A stretch of 60,792 bases of DNA from Alphaproteobacteria bacterium. GTDB taxonomy: Bacteria; Pseudomonadota; Alphaproteobacteria; UBA8366. Under the pieces are notes generated by a model. It searched no databases. It saw only the letters and a program-made list of their open reading frames with translations, and was not told the origin of the DNA. The position numbers were made by a program, and so were the translations under genes. Below, piece after piece: positions 1-7,350 of this stretch. The DNA lies in contig JANQKC010000003.1 in assembly GCA_028281325.1 (NCBI GenBank), positions 1 to 60,792 on the forward strand, in the 5' to 3' direction. Within the stretch, counting starts at the first letter, position 1. Every line of letters begins with the position of its first letter.

Positions 1-19
1 CGCGACACAAAAACCCTTC

Positions 20-96
<77 letters not shown>

Positions 97-134
97 AAAA
101 ACCCCTTGGGATCAATGATCCGAAGGGGTTTTGT
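97..134 (+). terminator. Rho-independent terminator after tRNA-fMet
   Basis: Directly after the CCA end, an AAAACCCCTT arm with an inner GATC pairs with GATC and AAGGGGTTTT across a short AAT loop, ending in TTTT. A diverged copy of the same hairpin recurs at 13132-13165. Confidence 0.8.
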
Positions 135-196
135 CGTCGAGAAGGAAAACGCCGCCTAAATCAGCCGACGGCGCGTGGCAAGATGAGCCAGCGTGA

Positions 197-595
197 TCAT
201 GGCCGCGTTGGATTGCGTGGCGGCACATTGGCTGTTCTTTGCCCATCTGCCTTCATTCGGTCGCAGCGCAGCCTTACTCCCACCGTCGCCATGGCCGTCA
301 GAGGGCGTAGCAGGGCAGGGCACCAGGTCAGCGTGAAGGCGACCGCGGCGGCGGCGAGGCTGATCGCGGTCGACCAGAGGAGGGCGCCGAAGCTTGGACC
401 GTCCCTGAACAGCGCCAGGCAAAGCGCCAAGAACAACCACACGCCGCCGGCAACGCGGAGCGCGAGCTTGCCGACGCGGCCCGGCTCCACCGTCTCGCTC
501 ACCGCGCGCCAGTGCCGCGTCTGGCTGATCGCCAGCAGGGCGAAGCCGAGATAAGCGATCAAGACGACGGCGATGAGAAGCAATGCACCTGTCAT
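197..595 (-). CDS. DUF3325 family inner-membrane protein
   Basis: A 132-residue protein with about three to four hydrophobic segments (residues 1-24, 48-64, 70-90 and around 95-108) and a polar tail. The hydrophobic pattern and its place directly after a PepSY protein match the DUF3325 family, which accompanies siderophore receptors in many proteobacteria. The start lies 5 bp after the PepSY stop, so it is the last gene of the fecI-fecR-receptor-DUF3649-PepSY-DUF3325 run. A role in releasing or reducing ferric-siderophore iron at the inner membrane is inferred from context. The C-terminal 25 residues are basic and proline-rich and lie outside the conserved part. Confidence 0.72.
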   Translation of the reverse strand: MTGALLLIAVVLIAYLGFALLAISQTRHWRAVSETVEPGRVGKLALRVAGGVWLFLALCLALFRDGPSFGALLWSTAISLAAAAVAFTLTWCPALLRPLTAMATVGVRLRCDRMKADGQRTANVPPRNPTRP

Positions 596-600
596 GATCG

Positions 601-2172
601 CTATTCAGCCGCTTCGAGCGCATTGCGGTCGGTCTGATCTGTCTTGGCCGCGCCGCGGCGCTGGAGGCGCCACGCGGTCATCCCCGCCACGGCGGCGCCG
701 GCGAGCAGCAGGAGGTCCATGCCGGCCCCGGGCCAGTAGCCTTCGGTGATCGTCTTGGCGAGGTGATCACCCGTCGTGATCCAGTTCAGGGACGGCGCCA
801 GCACGCCAAAAACGGCGACAGCCCAGCACTGCTCGCGCCACGCCGCCCCCGGCCGCGCCCAGGCGTGGGCGAAGGTCGCGAGCCAAACCAGGTAGAACGC
901 CCACATCTCGAGCGCCGCCCGCTCGGCACCGGCGAAGCTCGCACCGAGCGGCAGCAGCCGGTTGGCGATGAAGAAGGCGAGCGTGGCGACGACGATGCCG
1001 GTGACCGACCCAACCGTCAGCCCCTCGACCAGGCGCACCCCGGCCAGACCCTGCGCCGCATGCCGCTTACGCCGGCTCTCCAGCCAGAAGAGGTAGCCGG
1101 TCGCGATCATCACGCAGCCGGAGAGGCCGAGCACGAAGTAGATCCAGCGCAGGACCCAATGCTCGAACTGGATGAAATGCAGGCCGGAGAGGAAGCGCTG
1201 AACGTTCATCACCGGCTTGGCAGCGTGGCTATGCAGCACCGTGCCGCTGGCGGCGTCGAAGTAGACCGTGTCCAGGTTCATCGTTACCTGGCGAGCGAAG
1301 GACCGGCGGATCTCCACGTAGGCGGCCGCGTCGCCCGGATGCCAGATCCGCAGGAAGGAGGGCGTGCCGCCCTCCCAGTGCGCCGAGGCCTGCGCCGCCA
1401 TGGTATCGAGCGACGCGCCGTCGCCGGCAGGCGGAGCGGCAGGCCTGCCGATCGCCGCGCGCTGGTAGCCGCCAAAGCTCTCCGCGAAGAAGGTCTCCCG
1501 GTCATTGTCATAGACCGTATCGATGACGGTGGGAAAGTAGATGGTGAAGAAGATGATCAGACCCGACAGGGTGATGACGAAATGGAAGGGCAGGCCCAGC
1601 ACGCCGGTCAGGTTGTGCAGGTCCAGGCTGGAGCGCGGCAGCTTTTTGTCCGGCCGGAAGGTGAAGAAGTCGGCGAAGATCTTGCGGTGGATGACGACGC
1701 CGGAGACCAGCAGCACCAGCATGGCCATGCCGGCCAGCCCCACCAGCCAGTAGCCGAGCTGGTTCCAACTCAGGTGCAGGCTGTAGTGGAAGGGAAAGAT
1801 GAAGCCGGTCCCCGCAAGCGTTCCCTGGTCCGGCAAGATCGCCCCGCTCGCGGGATCGAGCTGACGGGTGAGGAAGGCCCCCTCGGCATCCAGGTAGCCC
1901 AGCCGGAACAGCGGCTCGCGTTCGCTCGGCGACAGCAGGAACCACCAGTCCGCGCCCGCCGGTACGATCTCCCCGGCCCGGGCGGCGACCACGTCGAAGG
2001 ACGCCGGCGCCGCCGGCAGCGCAAGGCGCGTGTCGGGCATCATCCAGCGGTCGATCTCGCGGTCGAAGACCGACAGGGTCCCCATCCAGAAGATCGCGAA
2101 GAGCAGCGCCCCCAGCACCACCCCCGCCCAGGTGTGCAGCCAGCCCATCGACGCCCGGAAACCCTGCTTCAT
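601..2172 (-). CDS. PepSY-associated TM protein, iron-uptake type (PiuB-like)
   Basis: A 523-residue inner-membrane protein. The first transmembrane segment (about 10-35) is followed by a periplasmic part, then segments near 140-160 and 195-218, a large periplasmic PepSY region and four more segments after about 330. This is the layout of PepSY-TM proteins (PiuB/FegB group) thought to reduce ferric siderophores with heme-bound electrons; intramembrane histidines fit that idea. It starts 1 bp after the DUF3649 gene and is followed 5 bp later by DUF3325, so the three are almost certainly cotranscribed with the receptor. The exact substrate cannot be read from the sequence. Confidence 0.85.
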   Translation of the reverse strand: MKQGFRASMGWLHTWAGVVLGALLFAIFWMGTLSVFDREIDRWMMPDTRLALPAAPASFDVVAARAGEIVPAGADWWFLLSPSEREPLFRLGYLDAEGAFLTRQLDPASGAILPDQGTLAGTGFIFPFHYSLHLSWNQLGYWLVGLAGMAMLVLLVSGVVIHRKIFADFFTFRPDKKLPRSSLDLHNLTGVLGLPFHFVITLSGLIIFFTIYFPTVIDTVYDNDRETFFAESFGGYQRAAIGRPAAPPAGDGASLDTMAAQASAHWEGGTPSFLRIWHPGDAAAYVEIRRSFARQVTMNLDTVYFDAASGTVLHSHAAKPVMNVQRFLSGLHFIQFEHWVLRWIYFVLGLSGCVMIATGYLFWLESRRKRHAAQGLAGVRLVEGLTVGSVTGIVVATLAFFIANRLLPLGASFAGAERAALEMWAFYLVWLATFAHAWARPGAAWREQCWAVAVFGVLAPSLNWITTGDHLAKTITEGYWPGAGMDLLLLAGAAVAGMTAWRLQRRGAAKTDQTDRNALEAAE

Positions 2173-2173
2173 G

Positions 2174-2500
2174 TCAGACGGCCATCCCGACCAGCCACGG
2201 CCCGGCGAAGGCCAGCGGACCGCCGACCCCCAGCACCAGAAGCACCCGCAGCAGGCGCCGTTCCGCGAAAGCCCAGATCAGCAGCGCGAGGTAGATCAGA
2301 AAGGCGAGCATGGCCATGAGCACCACGGCCTCGCTCGGCGGCAGAACCCGCGCCAAGGCCTCCGCCGCCAGCGCCGAAACGCCGGCGGCCAGAAGATATC
2401 CGCCAAGAATTGCAGCGGCGACGCGCAAAAGGATCGTAAGCGCGCGGCGCCCAAACCTGCGCAAGCCAGTCTCTGCCACGGCCCTCCAGGCCAAACCCAT
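2174..2500 (-). CDS. DUF3649 family inner-membrane protein
   Basis: A 108-residue protein with three predicted membrane helices (about 22-46, 52-72 and 78-100). The start was set at the Met preceded by TGGAGA at good spacing; an upstream Met six codons earlier is possible. DUF3649, PepSY and DUF3325 proteins recur together downstream of TonB-dependent siderophore receptors, as here. The receptor stop lies about 70 bp upstream. It is probably a small partner of the PepSY reductase in siderophore iron utilisation, inferred from context only. Confidence 0.72.
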   Translation of the reverse strand: MGLAWRAVAETGLRRFGRRALTILLRVAAAILGGYLLAAGVSALAAEALARVLPPSEAVVLMAMLAFLIYLALLIWAFAERRLLRVLLVLGVGGPLAFAGPWLVGMAV

Positions 2501-2567
2501 CTTGCATCTCCAAACCAAACCCTTCGGCCTTTCAGAGAAGGCGCGAGGCGCTGCGTTGATTGATGGA

Positions 2568-5072
2568 TCAGAGGTCTACGCTCAACGACACCAGGAAGGT
2601 TCTCGGTGTGCCGAGCGACAGTTCTCCAAATTCGGTCCCGTTGAAGTAGGTCTCATCGAACAGGTTCTCGACCCTGAAACGCGCCGTGTATCTGTCGAAA
2701 CTGTATCGCGCCCCAAGGTCGACCGACGTCCATGACGGAATTTCGGCGTCGTTTCCAAGGATCACCTTCGCTTCGCCCTGATGCCGAACTCCGCCGGTCA
2801 GGGTCAGGCCTTCGAGTACGGGAACATCATACTCTAGGCCGAGCGCCAGCACGTAGTCGGGTATGCCCGGTGCGTTTTGTCCGACGTTTTCAGGGTTACC
2901 GGACTCCGTGATTTCCGAGTCGTAGAAGGTCGCGCCGCCCAACAGGCGCAGGTCGTCGATAACCTTACCGAAGACCGTGATCTCAAGGCCTCGAATGCGA
3001 CGCTTGCCGACCTCTCTGAAGACATTCGTGTTCGGTTCGACCCCGCTTGTGGTGTCCCGGATCTGGAACAGGGCGGCATCGACGCCGATGGTCCCGATGT
3101 TGAACTTGGCGCCGACTTCGATGGAATCCGAGACAATCGGTCCGAGTTGTTCGCCTGCGTTGGCCGCCGTCAGAGGCGCGGTGCCGCCGTCGCTCAGTCC
3201 TTCGAGATAATTGGCGTAGACGGAAAAACTCTCGTTGACCCTGAAAAGAACGCCGCCGCCGGGAGAAAATCTACTGCCCTCGGATAAAGAGGTCCGGTCT
3301 CCCGTCGTCGCACTGGAGTTTTCGATTTTCATCTGCTGGTAGCGAAGACCGGCGGTGACCTGAAGCCGATCGTTGAAGAAGCCGAGCGTATCGGCAAGGG
3401 TGACGCCGAAAAACTCACCCTCAGTGGTTGGTCCGACGGCCTTGTCGACCTGGATGTCCGGATCGGGAACGACGATTGGATCGAAGATATTGTTCTGGAA
3501 GGCCTGAGCCGGATCGAACCCTGCGAGGGCGAAGTTCCGTTCCTGAATTCCGTAATTCGCCGCGGCCACCACAAAGTGGCTGACCGGGCCGGTGGTGAAC
3601 TTTGAGCGAACGCCACCTTCAAGGTTGCCGTTCAAATTGTCGTCATCCCGGAAGCTAATGACGTTGTTCGTAAAGTCACCGTTCGGTTGAAGACCACTCG
3701 GGAGTGCCGTCGAGCTGGACCGGTTTTGGATTGCGCCGCTGGCAACGGCAAAGGCAGTTGTCTCAGTCAAGAGATCATATTCAACGCGCAGGGCGCCTAG
3801 GAGCGTATCGTTATCGGAGAAAGCCCAGGGCTGATTGTTGTTCGTGTCCGCATCGAAGTTCGTCGGAATCGTCGGGCCGGTCGCGCCAAAGAACTCCCGC
3901 GTCTGCCCGTCTTGGTGGACTTCGGTGTATCGCAGGTCAAAAACCGCGCGGAAGGGATCGCTATTGTAATCCAAAGCGAGCGCGACCCCGCGTTGCCGAC
4001 GCTCGCTGAAATCGACTTGAGTGTCGCCGCCCAGGAACTCTCCGCCCAGGCGCAGTCCCCACTCCTTCTTCTCGCCAAACCGACGACCGAAATCGAACTG
4101 TGCATAGCCGATGGCGTCGGACTGGTAGCCAGCCGTCACCGAGGTGACATCTTCCTCACCCGCCCGTTTTGGAACGAAATTGATACTACCGCCGACCAGG
4201 GAACCGAACGTGGTCGTTTGGCCCGAAAAAAGAGCTGTCGGGCCCCTGACAGATTCAACCCGTTCGATCCCGACGAACGAAAGCTCGCTATTCGTCAAGA
4301 GGTTTGTGGTCCCGTTAAACCCGATCGCGCCACTACTTACGTTAACATTGACACCGCGGGATTGGATATTCGTCACGCCTTGGTTCGGCGTGGTGGTGGC
4401 CTGAAGAGACGGAAGGTTCTGGATGACCTGATAAAGATCCGTGGCTTGCTGGTTCTGGATGAGGTCTGCCGTCAAGCTTGTCGTACTCAGAGGCGTTTCC
4501 AGCCTGTCGCGATTGCCAAGCAGACCGAGTTGCTGTCCGGTTGCCACCTCCCCGCCGGCAAACGGTGGCGGCGGCGATCCGATGGTGCCGGTTGGTGGCG
4601 GAGCCAACGGGTCCAGTTCGCCTTCGATCATGATCGGACTAAGCATGACTGTGCCTTCATCGCCCTCATCCTGCACAACAATCGGCTCCAACGTCACCGT
4701 GGTGTCGTTGGTGAAGCGGTAGCGCAGGCCGCTGCCGGCGGTAAGCCGGTCGAGCGCTTGACTGGCCGTCAGTGTTCCCTGGAGCGCCGGCGCAGTCTGG
4801 CCGAAGGGCGAGGGCTCGGTATAGAGCACCTCCAGACCGGTGACGGCCGAGAAGTCGATCATGGCCTCGGGCAAGGGTTTCGAGGCGATGTCGAACGCGT
4901 AGGTAGGCTCGACCTGGGCGATCTCAATCGCGCTGTCCAGCGCTACCAGGTCTCCTGCCGCACCGGTATCATCCCGGGCGATCGCCGGCCCCGCCTGAAC
5001 CAACGCGACGACAGACACTCCAGCCAGAACGCCGGCCGCCCAAGACCGGCTGCACTCCCCAAACCTCGACAC
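2568..5072 (-). CDS. TonB-dependent siderophore receptor with STN signalling domain
   Basis: An outer-membrane ferric-siderophore receptor of about 834 residues. After a signal peptide ending near PAIA, an STN (secretin/TonB short N-terminal) domain covers roughly residues 45-115 (YAFDIASKPLPEAM), then the plug (about 190-320, with ERVESVRGP) and a 22-strand barrel ending FLVSLSVDL. The STN domain is what lets FecA/FpvA-type receptors signal to a FecR anti-sigma, and fecR and fecI lie just upstream on the same strand. I place the start at the GTG at 5072, which has AAGAGGGAG eight bases upstream and gives a clean signal peptide. Longer starts at 5129 or 5213 would put basic, non-conserved sequence before the signal peptide. 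A TGC-rich dyad at 5111-5125 may be a Fur-family site. Confidence 0.9.
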   Translation of the reverse strand: MSRFGECSRSWAAGVLAGVSVVALVQAGPAIARDDTGAAGDLVALDSAIEIAQVEPTYAFDIASKPLPEAMIDFSAVTGLEVLYTEPSPFGQTAPALQGTLTASQALDRLTAGSGLRYRFTNDTTVTLEPIVVQDEGDEGTVMLSPIMIEGELDPLAPPPTGTIGSPPPPFAGGEVATGQQLGLLGNRDRLETPLSTTSLTADLIQNQQATDLYQVIQNLPSLQATTTPNQGVTNIQSRGVNVNVSSGAIGFNGTTNLLTNSELSFVGIERVESVRGPTALFSGQTTTFGSLVGGSINFVPKRAGEEDVTSVTAGYQSDAIGYAQFDFGRRFGEKKEWGLRLGGEFLGGDTQVDFSERRQRGVALALDYNSDPFRAVFDLRYTEVHQDGQTREFFGATGPTIPTNFDADTNNNQPWAFSDNDTLLGALRVEYDLLTETTAFAVASGAIQNRSSSTALPSGLQPNGDFTNNVISFRDDDNLNGNLEGGVRSKFTTGPVSHFVVAAANYGIQERNFALAGFDPAQAFQNNIFDPIVVPDPDIQVDKAVGPTTEGEFFGVTLADTLGFFNDRLQVTAGLRYQQMKIENSSATTGDRTSLSEGSRFSPGGGVLFRVNESFSVYANYLEGLSDGGTAPLTAANAGEQLGPIVSDSIEVGAKFNIGTIGVDAALFQIRDTTSGVEPNTNVFREVGKRRIRGLEITVFGKVIDDLRLLGGATFYDSEITESGNPENVGQNAPGIPDYVLALGLEYDVPVLEGLTLTGGVRHQGEAKVILGNDAEIPSWTSVDLGARYSFDRYTARFRVENLFDETYFNGTEFGELSLGTPRTFLVSLSVDL

Positions 5073-5110
5073 TACGGCTCTCCCTCTTAAATAGGCCACA
5101 CAAATGCGAA

Positions 5111-5125
5111 TGCGAAGTATTTGCA
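5111..5125 (-). promoter_or_regulatory. Candidate Fur-family operator of the siderophore receptor
   Basis: A 15-bp imperfect dyad with TGC and GCA ends (10 of 15 symmetric positions), embedded in overlapping TGCGAA/TTTGCA repeats, 39-53 bp upstream of the receptor GTG. The shape resembles TGC-ended palindromes bound by alphaproteobacterial Fur-family regulators. It was judged by eye only. Confidence 0.3.
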
Positions 5126-5325
5126 TCATTGGTATGACTGTTGGGGTTGAGCGATTGTCCCCCCCCTTTGACGGGATTTTTTTAAGAGGGGATGAATAAA
5201 GGCGGCACGCCATCCGTTATGCGCGAGACATGTCCAACGACGTTTGCTGTCGAACCGGCAGTTTCCCACCCGAATGCGCGGGGAAGGGGCCTTTCTGGGC
5301 GCGCCTGCTTCGCCTGAAAACGCTG

Positions 5326-6357
5326 CTATCGGAGGATCACGAGGAAATCCGTCAGACGCGTGACCTGAACCGGCAGCGTGCTGGCAATCGCGTCGAGCCC
5401 GGTGTCGGGATTGTCGGCGGCGAACACGCCGCTCACCGTCAGGGTGTCGAGGCTACCGTCCAGGATGACGATGCGGCCCACGCGGTAGCGGTTCAGTTCG
5501 GCGACCACGTCGGGCAGCGGCGTATCGAAAAAGACGATCTGGCCGTTTAGCCAGGCCGTTGCGGCAGTTCGGTTCAGCGCCGTCGGGCCGAACGCTCCGT
5601 CATGGGACAGGCGGGCCTGATGACCTGCCGTCAGCACCAGCGCGGGTGCGGTATCGCCGACGCCGTCGACGGTCCTGAGTTCGAGTTCCCCTTCGGTCAG
5701 GGCGACGACTGCCGTGTCGTCATCCAGGCGCACGCCGAAGCTGGTTCCCGTGACGCGGATGCGCCCCGCCGCAGTGGCGACCACGAACGGCCGGTCGGTA
5801 TCCGTCGCCACATCGAACCAAGCCTCCCCGCGCAACAGTTCCACCTGGCGGCGCTCCGGGCTCATTTCCACGGTGATCGCGCTGTCGGTGTTCAGCGTCA
5901 CTCGGCTACCGTCGTCCAGCGCCAACGGTGCGCGTTCCCCGACCGCCGTCACATGATCGCTGCGCAGGCTGGTCACCATGTCATCGATTTGGAAGGTGCC
6001 GACCAAGAGCAGAATGGCCAGGCTTGCGGCCGCCCACGCAGGGCGGGGCAGGAGGGTTGCAAGCCAGTGCCGTCGTTGCCCATTCGGCATAACGGCGGCC
6101 GGATCCGATCGCTTGATCTCGGCGACCGGCGCCTCGAGCTTGACCCAGAGCCGCTCGATCCGCGCGTAGGCTTGAGCGTGGCGCGGGTCCGCGGCGATCC
6201 ACCGGTCGAAATCCGCCTTTCGGGCGACAGCGAGACCGGCGTCCGGCTCGGGTTCGCGCAGGCATGCATGCCAGTCCGCCGCGGCTTCAAGCATGGACGC
6301 GGGCAGGGCTACGCCCTCTGAGCGCTCTTCCTTGGATGTCTTGCCGTTGCTTGTCAT
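5326..6357 (-). CDS. fecR: FecR-type anti-sigma factor / signal transducer
   Basis: A 343-residue protein. Residues about 22-75 form the cytoplasmic DUF4880 anti-sigma region (ADWHACLREP...FDRWIAADPRHAQAYARIERLW). One membrane helix lies near 105-122 (AWAAASLAILLLVG), and the periplasmic FecR domain (about 135-235, including RGEAWFDV and VTGTSFGV) is followed by a DUF4974-like C-terminal region. It should hold the adjacent FecI sigma factor inactive, or activate it, when the STN domain of the neighbouring receptor reports a bound ferric siderophore. It follows fecI by about 160 bp and precedes the receptor by about 250 bp. Confidence 0.92.
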   Translation of the reverse strand: MTSNGKTSKEERSEGVALPASMLEAAADWHACLREPEPDAGLAVARKADFDRWIAADPRHAQAYARIERLWVKLEAPVAEIKRSDPAAVMPNGQRRHWLATLLPRPAWAAASLAILLLVGTFQIDDMVTSLRSDHVTAVGERAPLALDDGSRVTLNTDSAITVEMSPERRQVELLRGEAWFDVATDTDRPFVVATAAGRIRVTGTSFGVRLDDDTAVVALTEGELELRTVDGVGDTAPALVLTAGHQARLSHDGAFGPTALNRTAATAWLNGQIVFFDTPLPDVVAELNRYRVGRIVILDGSLDTLTVSGVFAADNPDTGLDAIASTLPVQVTRLTDFLVILR

Positions 6358-6421
6358 ATCGCTGCGTGCCGTGAGGGGTGCTCCGTCGCCAGAGCATGAT
6401 TCGATTCAGTCGGGTTTCCAT

Positions 6422-6463
6422 TCAGGAGTCGAGGCCTGTTGTTTCTAAGACGGCGTGGCGCAT
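6422..6463 (-). CDS. Possible 13-codon leader peptide between fecI and fecR
   Basis: A very short open frame (MRHAVLETTGLDS, then stop) follows a strong ribosome-binding run AAGAGGGGG at 6472-6480, eight bases before the ATG. No other use for this ribosome site is obvious in the 160-bp fecI-fecR gap. It may be a leader that sets fecR translation, or the site may be incidental. Confidence 0.2.
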   Translation of the reverse strand: MRHAVLETTGLDS

Positions 6464-6518
6464 GGAAATATCCCCCTCTTAATAAGCTAGTTGCGGACAA
6501 CGAACAGCGCCGGGCGGG

Positions 6519-7034
6519 TCAGATCTTGCGCCCGGCCGCTCGCATCCGCGCCTCGCAATGGACCATGGCCCGGGACACCTGTTTCTGGACGGTCTTTTGA
6601 GAGATGCCGAGCCGTTCGGCGATCTCGCGCATCATCAAGCCGTGGCCGCGGTAGAGAACGAAGATGCGCCGCCGCCTCGGCGGCAGGTCGCGCACGGCGG
6701 CGATCAGGATAGCGAGCTCCTGGCGGGCGATTACCTCGTCTTCGGCGTTGGGACGGTCCGACGGAATCCAGTTGTCCAGGTCATCTGTCTCGCGGTCCGA
6801 TCGGGCGCCTTCGCGCTTCATGTGGTCCACCGCCAGATTACCAGCCATGCGGAACACGTAGGCCCGGGCATTATCGGGCATGGCGACGTTCGTGGTGCTG
6901 GCGCGCAACCAAGTGTCCTGGACCACGTCGTTGGCCAAGCTGTCGGAACCCGTGCGGCGGCGGGCGAAGCGGCGCAGATCCTCATAGTAGGCTTCAACGG
7001 CCTGGGCCAAGGTTGAGAAACTGCGCTGGATCAT
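6519..7034 (-). CDS. fecI: FecI-like ECF RNA polymerase sigma factor
   Basis: A 171-residue ECF sigma factor. Region 2 covers about residues 10-80 (YEDLRRFARRRTGSDSLANDVVQDTWLRA; NLAVDHMK), and region 4 about 110-165 contains the helix-turn-helix (MREIAERLGISQKTVQKQVSRAM). There is no C-terminal extension, as usual for FecI types. It is the first gene of the iron locus and should direct transcription of the receptor gene downstream when released by FecR. No clear ribosome site precedes the ATG. The closest named relatives are FecI/PvdS-group factors; the cognate siderophore is unknown. Confidence 0.93.
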   Translation of the reverse strand: MIQRSFSTLAQAVEAYYEDLRRFARRRTGSDSLANDVVQDTWLRASTTNVAMPDNARAYVFRMAGNLAVDHMKREGARSDRETDDLDNWIPSDRPNAEDEVIARQELAILIAAVRDLPPRRRRIFVLYRGHGLMMREIAERLGISQKTVQKQVSRAMVHCEARMRAAGRKI

Positions 7035-7143
7035 GCCTGTTGCTTTATGGGCTCCATGCCGAATCGATCAGCCGATGGAGATCGGATGCCCAATCCTATG
7101 TTTGTTGCGAACCGTTCTCAAGTGCGGAATTGTCATTAGGTGT

Positions 7144-7329
7144 TTAGTCAAGGTTAAGGCCGATCAGATTTGCCCGCGCCAGGCGTGCAACACGTGCGTG
7201 GCCAGGGAACGCCGATTCAATTCTAGCGACGGTCTGGTTACGTTCCTCAGGCGTCATGCTGCCATCCGCCAACCCTGCATCGAGCGCGGCGCGGTAGGCT
7301 ACAAGCTGTTCGCGCTGAAGATGCCGCAC
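7144..7329 (-). CDS. Small hypothetical protein downstream of TonB receptor
   Basis: A 61-residue acidic/basic helical protein starting at GTG, 22 bp after the second TonB receptor stop and on the same strand, with a purine-rich GTGGAG just before the start. It contains TPEERNQTVARIE. No signal peptide, membrane segment or known domain is seen. Its tight spacing and protein-like composition favour a real last gene of the DUF2946-receptor operon, but no family is recognised. Confidence 0.4.
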   Translation of the reverse strand: MRHLQREQLVAYRAALDAGLADGSMTPEERNQTVARIESAFPGHARVARLARANLIGLNLD

Positions 7330-7350
7330 GCTCCACTACACCCCCGATCA

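Noticed and set aside
763..2319. 518-codon plus-strand frame opposite the PepSY gene
   Set aside because: Antisense shadow with Arg/Gly/Gln-rich composition; the minus-strand PepSY protein has real membrane segments.
3912..5090. 392-codon plus-strand frame opposite the siderophore receptor
   Set aside because: Antisense of a well-supported TonB receptor; no domain or ribosome site.
5194..5319. Short plus-strand frame preceded by AAGAGGGG, starting MNKGGTPSV
   Set aside because: The ribosome-like run is part of a repeated element, and the frame is antisense to the receptor leader with no protein character.
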